Origin: Rhodocyclales bacterium
Lineage (GTDB): Bacteria; Pseudomonadota; Gammaproteobacteria; Burkholderiales; Rhodocyclaceae
NCBI GenBank assembly: GCA_016192435.1
Contig: JACPUD010000007.1
Span: 62,001 to 126,000, forward strand
Length of the DNA: 64,000 nucleotides
Direction of reading: 5' to 3'
The notes below the pieces were generated by a model. It was not told where the DNA came from. It ran no database searches and saw only the letters and a program-made list of their open reading frames with translations. This document shows, piece after piece, positions 1 to 10,040 of this stretch. Within the stretch, counting starts at the first letter, position 1. Each line of letters starts with the position of its first letter. A program made the position numbers and the translations under genes.

Positions 1-3000
1 AGCACCGTGGCAAAGTTCTGCGCATCGACGGAACCAGCTGGCGCGGCATCTGCAGTGAGTAGGACATTCCAGTCCACTTCCCACTCCTGCGCCTGCTTCT
101 CTAGCTGGGTCAGTACGATCTCGTCAAAGTCGACAACCTTGAGGCCGAAGCGCCGTGCCAATTCGCGCTGTGCCACCGCGAGCCCCTTGGGATCGACCGA
201 CAAGGTCAGCAACTTGCCGCTGGCCAGTGCATGTCGGATGCGCTCGTCAATTTGAATCGCGGCCTGCACGTCAGGCGCAGTCGGTGGGCGCTGACGGTCA
301 TTGGTGGAGAATCTTGTGATCTGCGTGGTACCCGATATAACGCCCGCCGAGAATTGCATGACGAAGGCGCGCTTTGCGCCGTCCCATTTGACGTCCAGCC
401 CGGCATCCTTGAGTAGCGCTTCCAGTTCGGCTGGGCCGGGCAAAGGCGCGGCTTCCGGGTAGCGGGCAAAGATTCGACGACGGATGGTTTCCAAGTCGAA
501 CTGCCGCAGGCCCAGCAGAGACGTGGTGGCCAGCTTGACTGCGCGTGCAGCAGGCAATTGCCTCGGGTAGAACTCCAGGCGTGATGACAGCGCGGCCTGC
601 TGGGCACATGCGGCGGCCAGACGAATCAGTCTTTCCGAAGGCAAGGCGGTATCGCCAGCCGGTGGTGGAATGCGCGACAGGACGTCGGCTACTTGCTGGG
701 CCGATGGCAACGGGTCTTGCCGGGCGAGGCGATCGGCAGCCTCACCCAGTACAACCGCGTAGCTGGCGCGAACCTCGGGTGCGGACGGGAAAAGCCCCGA
801 GGCACCACTGCTCGCCAGGATCGAAACCACCAGATCGTCCGGTTGCGCGGGGCTCACCAGGGGGCGGGCGGCGGAGTCTCGTTGAACCAGTTGCCAGCGG
901 GACGACTGCTTGGTGCGCTCGACGGTAATGGCGGCCCGGGTGACAGCAAGGGCTTCATGATGCCGGGCGTCGCCTGTCTGCACGCTCCCCCGCCGTGCCA
1001 GCAATGCCGCTGCCACCTCGCTGACGGTGGCGATCCCGCCGAGCCCGGCGAGGATCAACGCCACGTCATCACGCAGATGGGTGATTTCCGGCTGGCGAGA
1101 CATTCGTTCCGACATGGACTGGAGCAGATCGTCCGGCAGCATGCTGGAGTCGGTACCGGTTTTCAAGCCGAGCCAGTTTTCCAGGACCTGGAGTTGCGCC
1201 TCGTCGCCCTTTTTGGGCACCAGCATGGCGGCGGCCGCATCCACGGAAAGCTTTGCGACGGTGGTGTCGGCCACCTGCTCCTCTGCAGCTGGCTCACCGC
1301 TGAATTGCTGGCGCAGGCGATCAGCAATCTGGTGCAGTTCACGAGCAACGGCTAGTGCAATGCCACGGTGACGATACAAACGGTTGCGTGGCAACTCGGC
1401 GAGATCGCCTGCTGTGGCCAATTCATCGTGGCCAATGCGCTCGATCAGTTCGAGATGGCGCGAGTCGAGTTCCAGGGACGCCAGCGGCGTGCTCGGTGTG
1501 ATGCCGCTTGCTGTAACCGCAGGTTCTTCGCCAAACGCCAACTGAGCCTGGGCGGTGGGCGCGGGGTGGGACGTAACCGGGCGGGAAACGTTTTCGAATA
1601 CCTTGCGCCAGGCATGCAGCATCTGCTCTGCGTTGTCGAAACGCTGACGCTGGTCGCGTGACAACGCGCGGCTGAAGAAATCGAGGGCTTGTTTACGGAT
1701 CGAGGCATCGAAGCGCTCGGAGTCCAGGATGATTTCGGATTTCAATGTGGCCGGGTCGGCGCTTCCGTCACCCCATTGGGGCAGGGTGCCGGTGGCCATC
1801 TCGTGCAGTGTCAATGCGCACGAGTAGCGCTCGGCGTAGCCGTCCCACATGCCACGTTTGCGCAGGAAGGGATCCATGTACACCCGCGTCCCCGCGTTGA
1901 GATCGGTCGCCGGTATGCCCGCCAGGGAGAAGTCAAACAAGGTCAGCGTCAATCGTTTGCCCGCCCCCGGCCGAATGCCGATGTTGTCTGGCTTGATGTC
2001 GCGATGCGGGATGCCCTCTCGCTCCAGGTATTCCACAACGGAAATCAGTTCTTCGCCGAAGCGCTGCAACAGATCGAGTCCCAGTCGTCCTTCTTGGCGC
2101 AGGCGCTCGCCCAGTGTCTCTTCTCCGGCGGAGGAAAGGAAGAGCGTAGTGAGCCCGGCAATTTCGAAGCGCTCGTGACATTGAACGATGTTCTGGTGCG
2201 GCTGCAGGCGGGCCAGGGTTTCGGCCTCGCGCTTGAGTCGTTCGTTGTATTCGGGTTCCAGAGCAATCTTGAGCACGCCTTGGCCGGGCTGGCCAGCGCC
2301 TTTGCGACGAACCTCCAATGCCAGACTGGTTCCACCCTTGCCCAAACGACGCACAACTTCAAACCCGTGAAGCACATTGCCGGTGTTGGCCTCCAATGGG
2401 GATACCAGGGGTGCCGCAGGGGCTGTCAGAGCGTCCTCAAGGGCTTCCTCTGCCTTATCCAGTGCCACGAGGAATTCGCCGGAGGAACCGAAGCGGTCTT
2501 CTGGTGATGGCCAGGTGGCAAATTGAATGAGGTCTTCAATCTCTGCCAGGCAGCCATTGACCATGGCAGAAAGCGTGAGGCCCGGCCCCTGTTCGCATTT
2601 GGTGACGAGCTCATCACCACTAACTGCCGGTGGCTCACCCGCCAGAACGAAATAGGCGATGGCGCCGAGCGAAAACAGGTCCAGCTTGATGGCGTCGGGT
2701 CGCGGGGCGATGCGTGCCTCGGGCGCCAGATAGATCTCCTGCGCCAGTCGATCTGAGAGCATCTCGACGTGAAGCGTGCCGGTGGTTTCGCCTTCGGCTT
2801 CCTGGAGTTGCCGCGTTGCGATTTGCCAATCGAACAACGTGACATCGAACGAGTTTGTGCCGATGGTTCTGACCAGAATGGTCTGTGGCGACAACCCTCG
2901 GTGATAGAGACGATAGCGGTGGGCGGCATCCAAGGCTTCAGCGATGGCGCGCACGAGCTTGAGCCGTTGCCATAGGTCGAGATGCTCGCCCTGAGCACGG

Positions 3001-3878
3001 ATGAAGTGGTCGAGACGCTGCAGGCCTTCGTCATACTCGAAGATCAGGGCCGGCCCGTGCTCGCTATCGATGAAGTCCGAAGCGCGCAGGATGCCGGGGT
3101 GACGAATGCCTTCCAGTAGCTGGAACTCACGACGTGCCGCATCGGCGAGCATGGCGCGTTGCGCAGTGGTGAGGGATCGTTTGGCAGTGTAGAGGCGCAC
3201 TCGTCGCTGAAGATTGCTCAGTGAGACGTGCTTGGCCAGCCAGTCCTGATGGAAATCGGTTTCCGCCAGTACCTGCTCGAGCTGGTAGTCACCGACACGC
3301 CGGCTCTGCTGCGGCGGGCGGATGCCGATCGCTTCCATCGCACGGTTGATGGAAGTAGCAAGATCACGATCGATGGGCTGGGCGCTGATGACCGGCGGCG
3401 TCTCATCGAAAAGCTTGCCGGCGATATCCGCCCGTAGATGCACGTTTTCCCGCGCGGGCCCAGTGAGCTTGCAGCGTTGCGCAGGATCCGAAAGAAACAC
3501 CAGCGATTGGATATACGGTGTGCGACGCTTCTGCAAGGTCAGCTGCTTGCGCAGCAATGAGGCGAGCTTCTTGGCTTTGCGGTTGGTGAGCAATAGCGGA
3601 TTGTCGTCGAAGTATTCACGGTCGCCATCTCGCCATATCCAAGTGTGCGTGTCCCCACCAACCTCACCCGGTCGGCTCTTTATCTCAATAAGGAAGACGG
3701 TGTACCGTGAGACAACCAGTAGATCGACCTCATTGATACTGCCATCTTCGGCGATGAACTCAAAATTGCTATAAGCCCGGAATGGTTCCCGGTTTGGCAT
3801 CGTGCGCTGGACAAAGTCGAGCGCATCCTGCTCCCAGGGAAATTGGGACGGTGAAATCGCCTTCCAACGACCGCTCAT
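1..3878 (-). CDS. pglW: PglW-like NERD-domain serine/threonine kinase, 3' end beyond window
   Basis: At least 1,292 residues are open from the ATG at 3878 to the window edge. Residues about 15-130 form a NERD nuclease-fold domain (NEVDLLV..., then EIK at 65-67). A first kinase-like domain (about 196-420) is degenerate: HRD is HRGLSPQT (326-333) and DFG is FDW (349-351). A second (about 503-760) looks active: GKGGTS loop (513), Lys537, HRDIKPDN (625-632), DFS (649). A long C-terminal helical region follows. This order is that of PglW, the kinase of type 2 BREX phage-defence systems. A related kinase occurs in the methylation-associated defence system (MADS). The partner methyltransferase and ATPase genes, if present, must lie left of the window. 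Kinase identity is secure; the system assignment is inference. Confidence 0.85.
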   Translation of the reverse strand, partial: MSGRWKAISPSQFPWEQDALDFVQRTMPNREPFRAYSNFEFIAEDGSINEVDLLVVSRYTVFLIEIKSRPGEVGGDTHTWIWRDGDREYFDDNPLLLTNRKAKKLASLLRKQLTLQKRRTPYIQSLVFLSDPAQRCKLTGPARENVHLRADIAGKLFDETPPVISAQPIDRDLATSINRAMEAIGIRPPQQSRRVGDYQLEQVLAETDFHQDWLAKHVSLSNLQRRVRLYTAKRSLTTAQRAMLADAARREFQLLEGIRHPGILRASDFIDSEHGPALIFEYDEGLQRLDHFIRAQGEHLDLWQRLKLVRAIAEALDAAHRYRLYHRGLSPQTILVRTIGTNSFDVTLFDWQIATRQLQEAEGETTGTLHVEMLSDRLAQEIYLAPEARIAPRPDAIKLDLFSLGAIAYFVLAGEPPAVSGDELVTKCEQGPGLTLSAMVNGCLAEIEDLIQFATWPSPEDRFGSSGEFLVALDKAEEALEDALTAPAAPLVSPLEANTGNVLHGFEVVRRLGKGGTSLALEVRRKGAGQPGQGVLKIALEPEYNERLKREAETLARLQPHQNIVQCHERFEIAGLTTLFLSSAGEETLGERLRQEGRLGLDLLQRFGEELISVVEYLEREGIPHRDIKPDNIGIRPGAGKRLTLTLFDFSLAGIPATDLNAGTRVYMDPFLRKRGMWDGYAERYSCALTLHEMATGTLPQWGDGSADPATLKSEIILDSERFDASIRKQALDFFSRALSRDQRQRFDNAEQMLHAWRKVFENVSRPVTSHPAPTAQAQLAFGEEPAVTASGITPSTPLASLELDSRHLELIERIGHDELATAGDLAELPRNRLYRHRGIALAVARELHQIADRLRQQFSGEPAAEEQVADTTVAKLSVDAAAAMLVPKKGDEAQLQVLENWLGLKTGTDSSMLPDDLLQSMSERMSRQPEITHLRDDVALILAGLGGIATVSEVAAALLARRGSVQTGDARHHEALAVTRAAITVERTKQSSRWQLVQRDSAARPLVSPAQPDDLVVSILASSGASGLFPSAPEVRASYAVVLGEAADRLARQDPLPSAQQVADVLSRIPPPAGDTALPSERLIRLAAACAQQAALSSRLEFYPRQLPAARAVKLATTSLLGLRQFDLETIRRRIFARYPEAAPLPGPAELEALLKDAGLDVKWDGAKRAFVMQFSAGVISGTTQITRFSTNDRQRPPTAPDVQAAIQIDERIRHALASGKLLTLSVDPKGLAVAQRELARRFGLKVVDFDEIVLTQLEKQAQEWEVDWNVLLTADAAPAGSVDAQNFATV

Positions 3879-3965
3879 GGACGGACTCCCCTCGCAGACG
3901 GGCATGAAATGCATAAGCCATCAGCGTCAACTCGGAAACAGACCAGAAGGAAATTGCAAACACAA

Positions 3966-4199
3966 TTAGTCGGCATCTGTATCCCCATCGTTGCCGACAA
4001 CACCAATTGGGGGTTCAGCTGTCTGCCGTTTGATCCATTGCTCAATCTCGGCCCTAGAGAAGCGCCAAGTGCCACCGACCTTGAATGCAGGGATCTTCTT
4101 TGCTGCCGCCAGGCGGTAGATGGTGCGTTCAGTGACCTTCAGGTACCCGGCAACTTCCTTGAGAGTGAGGATGTCGCCGACGGCAGCACTCTTTTTCAT
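3966..4199 (-). CDS. small excisionase-type helix-turn-helix protein (77 aa)
   Basis: This 77-residue protein carries a MerR/excisionase-type winged HTH: ILTLKEVAGYLKVTERTIYRLA, then KIPAFKVGGTWRF, then a short acidic tail. It begins with an ATG at 4199 and ends 87 bases before the PglW-like gene on the same strand, so the two are probably co-transcribed. Proteins of this kind act as small DNA-binding regulators or recombination directionality factors. An HTH protein heading a defence operon is known for MADS (MAD1), and similar small HTH genes are found at other defence loci. I infer a regulator of the adjacent kinase operon. It could also be an excisionase for the island. Confidence 0.8.
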   Translation of the reverse strand: MKKSAAVGDILTLKEVAGYLKVTERTIYRLAAAKKIPAFKVGGTWRFSRAEIEQWIKRQTAEPPIGVVGNDGDTDAD

Positions 4200-4624
4200 G
4201 TGGCATTCTGGGCTAAGGAAAACTCTGCAATCTAGTGCAAATTTTTCAAGGCAGCAAGAAATATTACCGAATCATAGCTTCTAGCAGGCTCATGGGATGA
4301 GCTACCGTTCTAACGGATATCAATGGCGTGTAGCTTCGTCACCGAGCTAGGCGAAGCCATAGACCACGATACGAGGCAATGTGGCTGTTAACTGCATTAT
4401 TGCCGCCTGATTCTCAGCACCGGCCTAAGGGCCGCTTCGGCCGACGACCAGTCCTCGGCCATATGGAAAACTTTGCATAATCGGGCAAAACGATCGATCT
4501 AACGGACCACGAGGTAGAGCAATCCGGCAAATGATGAGCCGGAGTTGATAGCCGGAGTTGATAGAGCCCGTGGAAGTGCGACGGCCGATCGGCGTCAGAT
4601 GCTGCTACCGCCCGCTCTATCCCG
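4200..4624. other. 425-base gene-free stretch with a 19-base repeat copy
   Basis: No credible coding frame. It must hold the promoter of the HTH-kinase operon near its left end. At 4474-4492 it carries a TGCATAATCGG-centred sequence that recurs with 17 of 19 matches, in the same orientation, at 23356-23374. No other structure is evident. Confidence 0.6.
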
Positions 4625-5053
4625 CTAGCTTCGCTCGGCTACCTGCGCATGCGCCTGGCGCTTGGTGAGGCTGCGCAGGTGCGCAATCATTTTGAGATGA
4701 TCCTTGCCTGGCCGAGTGCCAGATTCCCAGTTGTAGACGGTCTGGCCAGTGACGCCAAAGAGCCGACCGAACTTCTCGGCGGAGAGATCCAGGCGTTTAC
4801 GATGCCTTTGTAGCTTGGCCGGACTGAAACGATACTGAGCAGCGTCCACCGGAGCGGCTACCGGGCGCGCATGGTCATTGGCCTTGGTGACCAGCGCGAG
4901 CTGCTGACGCAGGGAAATCACCTCGCGTTTGAGTTCGGCAATCTGCGCGCGAAAGGTGGTGGACGCCTTCCTGAGCTTCTCTGTTTCCGAACGGACTTCA
5001 CGGCGGGCGACCCGCGCAATTTCTTGTTTCAGCAAGCTAGCAATATTGGCCAT
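4625..5053 (-). CDS. coiled-coil plus XRE-type HTH DNA-binding protein (142 aa)
   Basis: The protein starts MANIASLLKQEIARVARREV. Residues about 20-58 form a heptad-like coiled coil (RKASTTFRAQIAELKREVISLRQQL, quoted in part). The C-terminal half (about 78-125) is a Cro/CI-type HTH: LDLSAEKFGRLFGVTGQTVY, then NWESGTRPG. The layout is that of stand-alone bacterial regulators common in betaproteobacterial accessory regions. It is monocistronic, separated from the kinase operon by 425 bases. Its targets cannot be deduced here. Confidence 0.75.
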   Translation of the reverse strand: MANIASLLKQEIARVARREVRSETEKLRKASTTFRAQIAELKREVISLRQQLALVTKANDHARPVAAPVDAAQYRFSPAKLQRHRKRLDLSAEKFGRLFGVTGQTVYNWESGTRPGKDHLKMIAHLRSLTKRQAHAQVAERS

Positions 5054-5155
5054 GGTAAATTTGTGCCGAATTGGGGGTTCGAATTATAGGTGCGATACGC
5101 CAGAAGCTTAACGATGTACCTTGCTGATGGGGCGCCTGCGTGTGTCTATAGCACG

Positions 5156-5374
5156 TCAAGCCGAATGACAGGTAATGTCCCTCACACGTAGGTTCACCAG
5201 GTCGCAGCAGCGCAACCTGCTGTCGATCGCCAGATTGAACATAGCAAGGTCCCGAACGTGATGTTCGTTCTGGAGGTGAATTCGGATCGCCCAGATGTCC
5301 TTGGGCTTCAGGGGTGGCTTTTGGCCGACCAGTTTGCCTTTGTTCCAGGGTTCCCGGTGTTAAGTGGTTTCCAT
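5156..5374 (-). pseudogene. N-terminal remnant of a tyrosine recombinase/integrase
   Basis: From the ATG at 5374 the frame reads METT, a TAA stop, then HREPWNKGKLVG, QKPPLKPKDIWAIR, RDLAMFNLAIDSRLR, CDLVNLRVRDI, and stops at 5156-5158. The PWNKGK...LKPK..WAIR...DLA.FNLAIDS.LR..DLV.L.V.D pattern is the N-terminal, core-binding part of a widespread short site-specific integrase family. The copy has a nonsense codon at position 5 and ends after about 72 codons, before any catalytic residue (R-HxxR-Y), so it cannot be functional. It records an earlier mobile-element insertion in this region. Confidence 0.75.
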
Positions 5375-5407
5375 ATCAGACTCCGTCGTTGTTGATCGGA
5401 GTCTGAT
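5375..5407. repeat. 11-bp perfect inverted repeat abutting the integrase remnant
   Basis: Arms 5375-5385 and 5397-5407 are perfectly complementary, with an 11-base loop. The left arm directly touches the start codon of the integrase remnant. It could be a regulatory hairpin or part of an old recombination site. No T-tract follows, so an intrinsic terminator is unlikely. Confidence 0.65.
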
Positions 5408-5532
5408 TCTGAAGCGCTACCTGCTGCGGAACCCGTCGTACCCGTTTCCACGTGCCGGATCGTTTGTTAGCATCACGCCCTATCGGCGTGCCGACTGAAG
5501 CATCTGCGGGATACTTATCTGACTGAGGCGTG

Positions 5533-5967
5533 ATGGGATTCTCGAACCGCATGTTCTTGCTGGGTCAGAATGATGACTTGTATCGACTGCCGAACGCAAG
5601 ATTCGACAAGATGCTCCGGGATCCGAGCAGTCACGCTATCCCGCGCTTCGCCGGCGCTCGGCTGCGGATGGTTGATATGGTGGTTGAGATTCTTGATCGT
5701 CATCCGATTCGCGTTGTCTGGACCACTTTTGGCATTCTCGCATTCGACCAGGAAGGGTGCTTTGAGCTGAACGCATTCGATGTTCATCAACGAGCGCGTG
5801 CGGAACTGGCATTGGCGCCGATATTCCCGAAGCCTGACGGCAAGACGACTGTGGTCGATGCAGCAACGCGTTTCGTTGCCCAGGGTGGACTCTGGACGCC
5901 ATCTCGCGCGTTGGCGCGTCGTCTCGACGAGGCCGCACTGGGGCGAGGGGACTATGTGCGACTGTAG
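5533..5967 (+). CDS. uncharacterised protein (144 aa), first gene of a two-gene unit
   Basis: Starts with ATG at 5533; an in-frame GTG at 5530 is an alternative. The protein begins MGFSNRMFLLGQNDDLYRLP and ends with an alternating basic/acidic segment (ARRLDEAALGRGDYVRL). I recognise no domain. It is predicted soluble, with no signal peptide or membrane segment. It lies 40 bases upstream of the HEXXH metallopeptidase-like gene on the same strand, and the pair is probably one operon. I have the impression that this pair recurs in proteobacterial accessory regions but could not check. Function unknown. Confidence 0.65.
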   Translation: MGFSNRMFLLGQNDDLYRLPNARFDKMLRDPSSHAIPRFAGARLRMVDMVVEILDRHPIRVVWTTFGILAFDQEGCFELNAFDVHQRARAELALAPIFPKPDGKTTVVDAATRFVAQGGLWTPSRALARRLDEAALGRGDYVRL

Positions 5968-6007
5968 GCGTTTGGCTGTCGGCATGCGAATTGGTTGAGC
6001 GAATCCA

Positions 6008-6865
6008 ATGCAGGAATCTCCTGAACAAGCGATTGAACGTTACCTTCGTAGCGGTGATTACGATGCGGATTTTCGTGTGTGGCCTGGAGACAACTATATT
6101 GCCAACGCCCAGTACGGAAATGTCTCGCTGCGCAAAGCGCTGATCTCCGCGGTCCGGCGCCGAACCAAGAAGGTCAAACAACCCGATGCACTGGCCGAAA
6201 AGGATGTCGTTGCGTTTACGCATGAGAAGGTAGCTCCGCTGGTGAAGGGTCTGTTCCCACGCCACGAACGGGACGCCATCCACGACGGGCTCGCACACTC
6301 GGTCGTCGTTCTATCGCCGGCGACGATCGATGGGTTGCTTGAACAGACGCCGTGGCTTAGCACCGCCTGGGATCTGGCGAACCTGTATCTTGCCGGCGTC
6401 GACGCGGAACTCCTTGCCGAAGATGCTCCCAACCTTGTTGGCCTTAGCGAGGAGACGACCTGCTACCTGCCGGCAAATTACTTCGACGCGACGGGCCGCT
6501 TCGACGACTTTCTGGTCCACGAGGTGGCCCACATCTTTCACAACTGCAAACGTCAAACCTTCGGGTTGCGCGAAACCCGGCAGCGAGAGTGGTTGCTGGA
6601 GATAGACTTTTCCAAGCGCGAGACCTTCGCTTATGCCTGCGAGACCTATAGCCGCATTCACGAGCTCGGCAGAGGACTGCGGGCACGGCAATCACTTCTG
6701 GCGGAATATGCGCAGGGGCCGATGCCGGCGGACGATAGGGTTGAGGCGGGCGAGTACCTTGATATCCTGCGCGAGGCCGTTGTCGCTCGCAACGGATGGA
6801 AGCGGATCCTGGAGCGGTGTTCACCGCCACGTCAGGCTCGTCGTGGTGGAGTTGCATTGGCGTGA
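6008..6865 (+). CDS. HEXXH-motif putative zinc metallopeptidase (285 aa)
   Basis: This 285-residue protein carries FDDFLVHEVAHIFHNCKR at about residues 174-191, a canonical HEXXH zinc-binding motif (HEVAH). ETFAYACETYSRI at about 205-217 could supply the third, glutamate ligand of a gluzincin-type site. There is no signal peptide, so a cytoplasmic protease is expected. Upstream is the 144-aa gene of unknown function, probably co-transcribed. Metal-dependent hydrolase activity is inferred from the motif alone and the substrate is unknown. A toxin- or defence-associated role would fit the island setting but has no direct support. Confidence 0.7.
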   Translation: MQESPEQAIERYLRSGDYDADFRVWPGDNYIANAQYGNVSLRKALISAVRRRTKKVKQPDALAEKDVVAFTHEKVAPLVKGLFPRHERDAIHDGLAHSVVVLSPATIDGLLEQTPWLSTAWDLANLYLAGVDAELLAEDAPNLVGLSEETTCYLPANYFDATGRFDDFLVHEVAHIFHNCKRQTFGLRETRQREWLLEIDFSKRETFAYACETYSRIHELGRGLRARQSLLAEYAQGPMPADDRVEAGEYLDILREAVVARNGWKRILERCSPPRQARRGGVALA

Positions 6866-7276
6866 TGCGTGCTGCAAGTTGCCTGACGCTCACCGTGAGC
6901 GCCACCAAAGTCGGCTTAAGGGAAACGAGCCGAACCCTCGCTTTCGGCCATAAGCGGAAGTAGCCACCCGCCAATTTGGCTTTCAGTTACCTGTCGTTGG
7001 CGAATGCATCCTACGCTCCAAATCCGGCCCTTGGGTTTCTGGCCTTTATGTCAGCTCCGCTCCGGCACCTGCCGTTCACAATACAGTGCGCATATTCCTA
7101 TGCTTCAACCAACCGCTTTCCATTGCGAAGCACGCCTTAATCAAAATCAGTCAGGAACAACCTGCATGGATGTAGGTAATCATCCTGATTGTTTGGCAGT
7201 GTCTCCCGGTTTATTTTGGCGATGGTGGTGAACTATCTTTTGCCAACATATCCCCAGCGGGAGGAGGAAGCGATTC
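6866..7276. other. 411-base intergenic region upstream of gfa
   Basis: No convincing coding frame. It contains the putative operator at 7172-7191 and the gfa ribosome-binding region (GGGAGGAGG at 7259-7267, about 9 bases before the ATG). Nothing else stands out. Confidence 0.55.
7172..7191 (+). promoter_or_regulatory. putative regulator binding site upstream of gfa
   Basis: The core AGGTAATCATCCTGATTG (7174-7191) matches 17822-17839 at 16 of 18 positions and, less well, the reverse complement of 14809-14827. All three copies lie in front of genes of the formaldehyde/reductase/two-component block. This one sits about 85 bases before gfa. I infer an operator for the FixJ-like response regulator encoded at 15858-16466. 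Confidence 0.55.
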
Positions 7277-7846
7277 ATGAGCAATGCCGTAATGATTCAC
7301 CCGTCGATCGATGCCGGGATAAAGCCCGCCGCGCCTGGTTTTGCAGGAGGCAAGCTGTATTGCAGATGCCCTGACAACAAGGTCGAGGTGACCATCGGTG
7401 CGCAGACCGCGCACAATCATGCCTGCGGTTGCAGCAAGTGCTGGAAGCCAAACGGAGCCCTGTTCTCGCAGGTCGCCGTGGTCTCGCGCGACAAGCTGTC
7501 GGTCACTGCCCACGGCGAGAAACTGAAGATCGTCGATAGCGGCGCGGCCATTCAGCGTCATGCCTGCACCGGCTGCGGGGTGCATATGTTCGGTCGGATC
7601 GAGAACAAGGCTCATCCGTTCTATGGCCTCGACTTCGTGCATACCGAACTCTCGGATAGCCAGGGCTGGTCACCGCCGGAATTCGCGGCGTTTGTTTCAT
7701 CGATCATCGAAACGGGCACCGATCCCGCTCAAATGCCCGCCATCCGGGCGCGGCTGAAGCAACTCGGACTGGAACCGTATGACTGCCTGTCGCCGGCCCT
7801 GATGGATGCAATTTCGACACACGTCGCCAAAAGCAAAAAGGCGTAG
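7277..7846 (+). CDS. gfa: S-(hydroxymethyl)glutathione synthase
   Basis: This 189-residue protein matches the Gfa family in length and motif layout. Cysteine pairs [18 protein letters not shown] and [10 protein letters not shown] are the zinc ligands of the CENP-V/GFA fold. Gfa was described as accelerating condensation of formaldehyde with glutathione to S-hydroxymethylglutathione, the first step of the glutathione-dependent formaldehyde pathway in the cytoplasm. The next two enzymes, FrmA/AdhC and S-formylglutathione hydrolase, are encoded convergently just downstream. A strong ribosome-binding site precedes the ATG. The 18-bp motif about 85 bases upstream suggests control by the nearby two-component system. 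Confidence 0.93.
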   Translation: MSNAVMIHPSIDAGIKPAAPGFAGGKLYCRCPDNKVEVTIGAQTAHNHACGCSKCWKPNGALFSQVAVVSRDKLSVTAHGEKLKIVDSGAAIQRHACTGCGVHMFGRIENKAHPFYGLDFVHTELSDSQGWSPPEFAAFVSSIIETGTDPAQMPAIRARLKQLGLEPYDCLSPALMDAISTHVAKSKKA

Positions 7847-7871
7847 GGTCGCCTTTCATCCCGACTATCGA

Positions 7872-7910
7872 CGGCCAGCCGCGCGTTTCGCGTGGCTGGC
7901 CGATTTTTTT
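7872..7910. terminator. intrinsic terminator between convergent gfa and fghA
   Basis: A GC-rich stem (7872-7885 with 7889-7902, one G-U pair, TTT loop) is followed on the + strand by a run of Ts at 7904-7910. It ends gfa and may also slow transcription from the opposite fghA side. Confidence 0.85.
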
Positions 7911-7917
7911 CCGGACG

Positions 7918-8802
7918 CTACGACAGCAGGGCAGCCTCGCGCGAACGAAGAGGCGCGGCGAGATTCCGCGCATGAAAGCGCAGATGGTCCTCGATGAAGC
8001 TGGCGATGAAGAAATAGCTGTGATCGTAACCCTCGCGCAGGCGCAGATCGAGCGCCACGCCGGCACGTTCGCACGCCTCGCGCAACAGTTCCGGCTTGAG
8101 CTGGGTTTCAAGAAACTGATCCTTCGTGCCCTGGTCGACCAGCAGCGGCGGCCCTTTCCAGCCACGCTCTTCGATCAGCGCGGTAGTGTCATATTTCCGC
8201 CAGGCGTCACGATCCGGACCGAGATATCCGCTCAGCGCTTTCTCGCCCCAGGGACAGCACATTGGCGAAGAGATAGGCGCAAATGCCGACACGGATTTAT
8301 AGGCCTTGGGGTTTTTCAAAGCCACGACAAGTGCCCCGTGGCCGCCCATCGAATGGCCAAAGATGCCGGCGCGAGAGGGATCGACCGGAAAGTTGGCGGC
8401 GATCAGCCACGGCAATTCCTGAGCGACATAGGAGTACATGCGATAGTTTTGCGCCCAGGGTGCCTCGGTCGCGTCGACATAGAATCCGGCGCCACTGCCG
8501 AAGTCGTAACTGTCCGCCTCGCCCGGTAGGCTGAGGCCGCGCGGGCTGGTGTCCGGGGTGACGATGGCCATGCCGAGTTCCGCGGCGATGCGCTGCGCCC
8601 CCGCCTTGATGATGAAATTTTCCTCGGTGCAGGTCAGCCCGGAAAGCCAGTAGAGCACCGGTACCGGAGTAGATCCGCCGTTTGCCTGGGGCGGCATGAA
8701 GACGCCAAAGCGCATGGTGCAGCTGGTCTCGGGCGAGACGTGGCTATACACCCCCTGCACGCCGCCGAAGCATTTGTTCTGCGTAATGGTGCTTATCGCC
8801 AT
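7918..8802 (-). CDS. fghA: S-formylglutathione hydrolase
   Basis: This 294-residue alpha/beta hydrolase of the esterase D family hydrolyses S-formylglutathione to formate and glutathione, the last step of the pathway. The nucleophile elbow GHSMGGHGAL is present at about residues 147-156. The oxyanion/N-terminal region MRFGVFMPP...YWLSGLTCTEENF and the late Asp/His regions (DQGTKDQF, GYDHSYFFI) complete the expected triad. The gene lies 10 bases downstream of adhC on the same strand and is certainly co-transcribed with it. Length is normal for the family. Confidence 0.95.
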   Translation of the reverse strand: MAISTITQNKCFGGVQGVYSHVSPETSCTMRFGVFMPPQANGGSTPVPVLYWLSGLTCTEENFIIKAGAQRIAAELGMAIVTPDTSPRGLSLPGEADSYDFGSGAGFYVDATEAPWAQNYRMYSYVAQELPWLIAANFPVDPSRAGIFGHSMGGHGALVVALKNPKAYKSVSAFAPISSPMCCPWGEKALSGYLGPDRDAWRKYDTTALIEERGWKGPPLLVDQGTKDQFLETQLKPELLREACERAGVALDLRLREGYDHSYFFIASFIEDHLRFHARNLAAPLRSREAALLS

Positions 8803-8812
8803 ATTCTGGGCT

Positions 8813-9922
<1,110 letters not shown>

Positions 9923-10040
9923 GTGTTACTCCTGTATTTTTGGGTATGTCATTGCCGGTGTCCTCCCGGCCATTGTGCAAGCACGGGACGAATTTACCCA
10001 GTCTCGTACCGCACGGAAATCGGGATCATTCCAGAGCACC

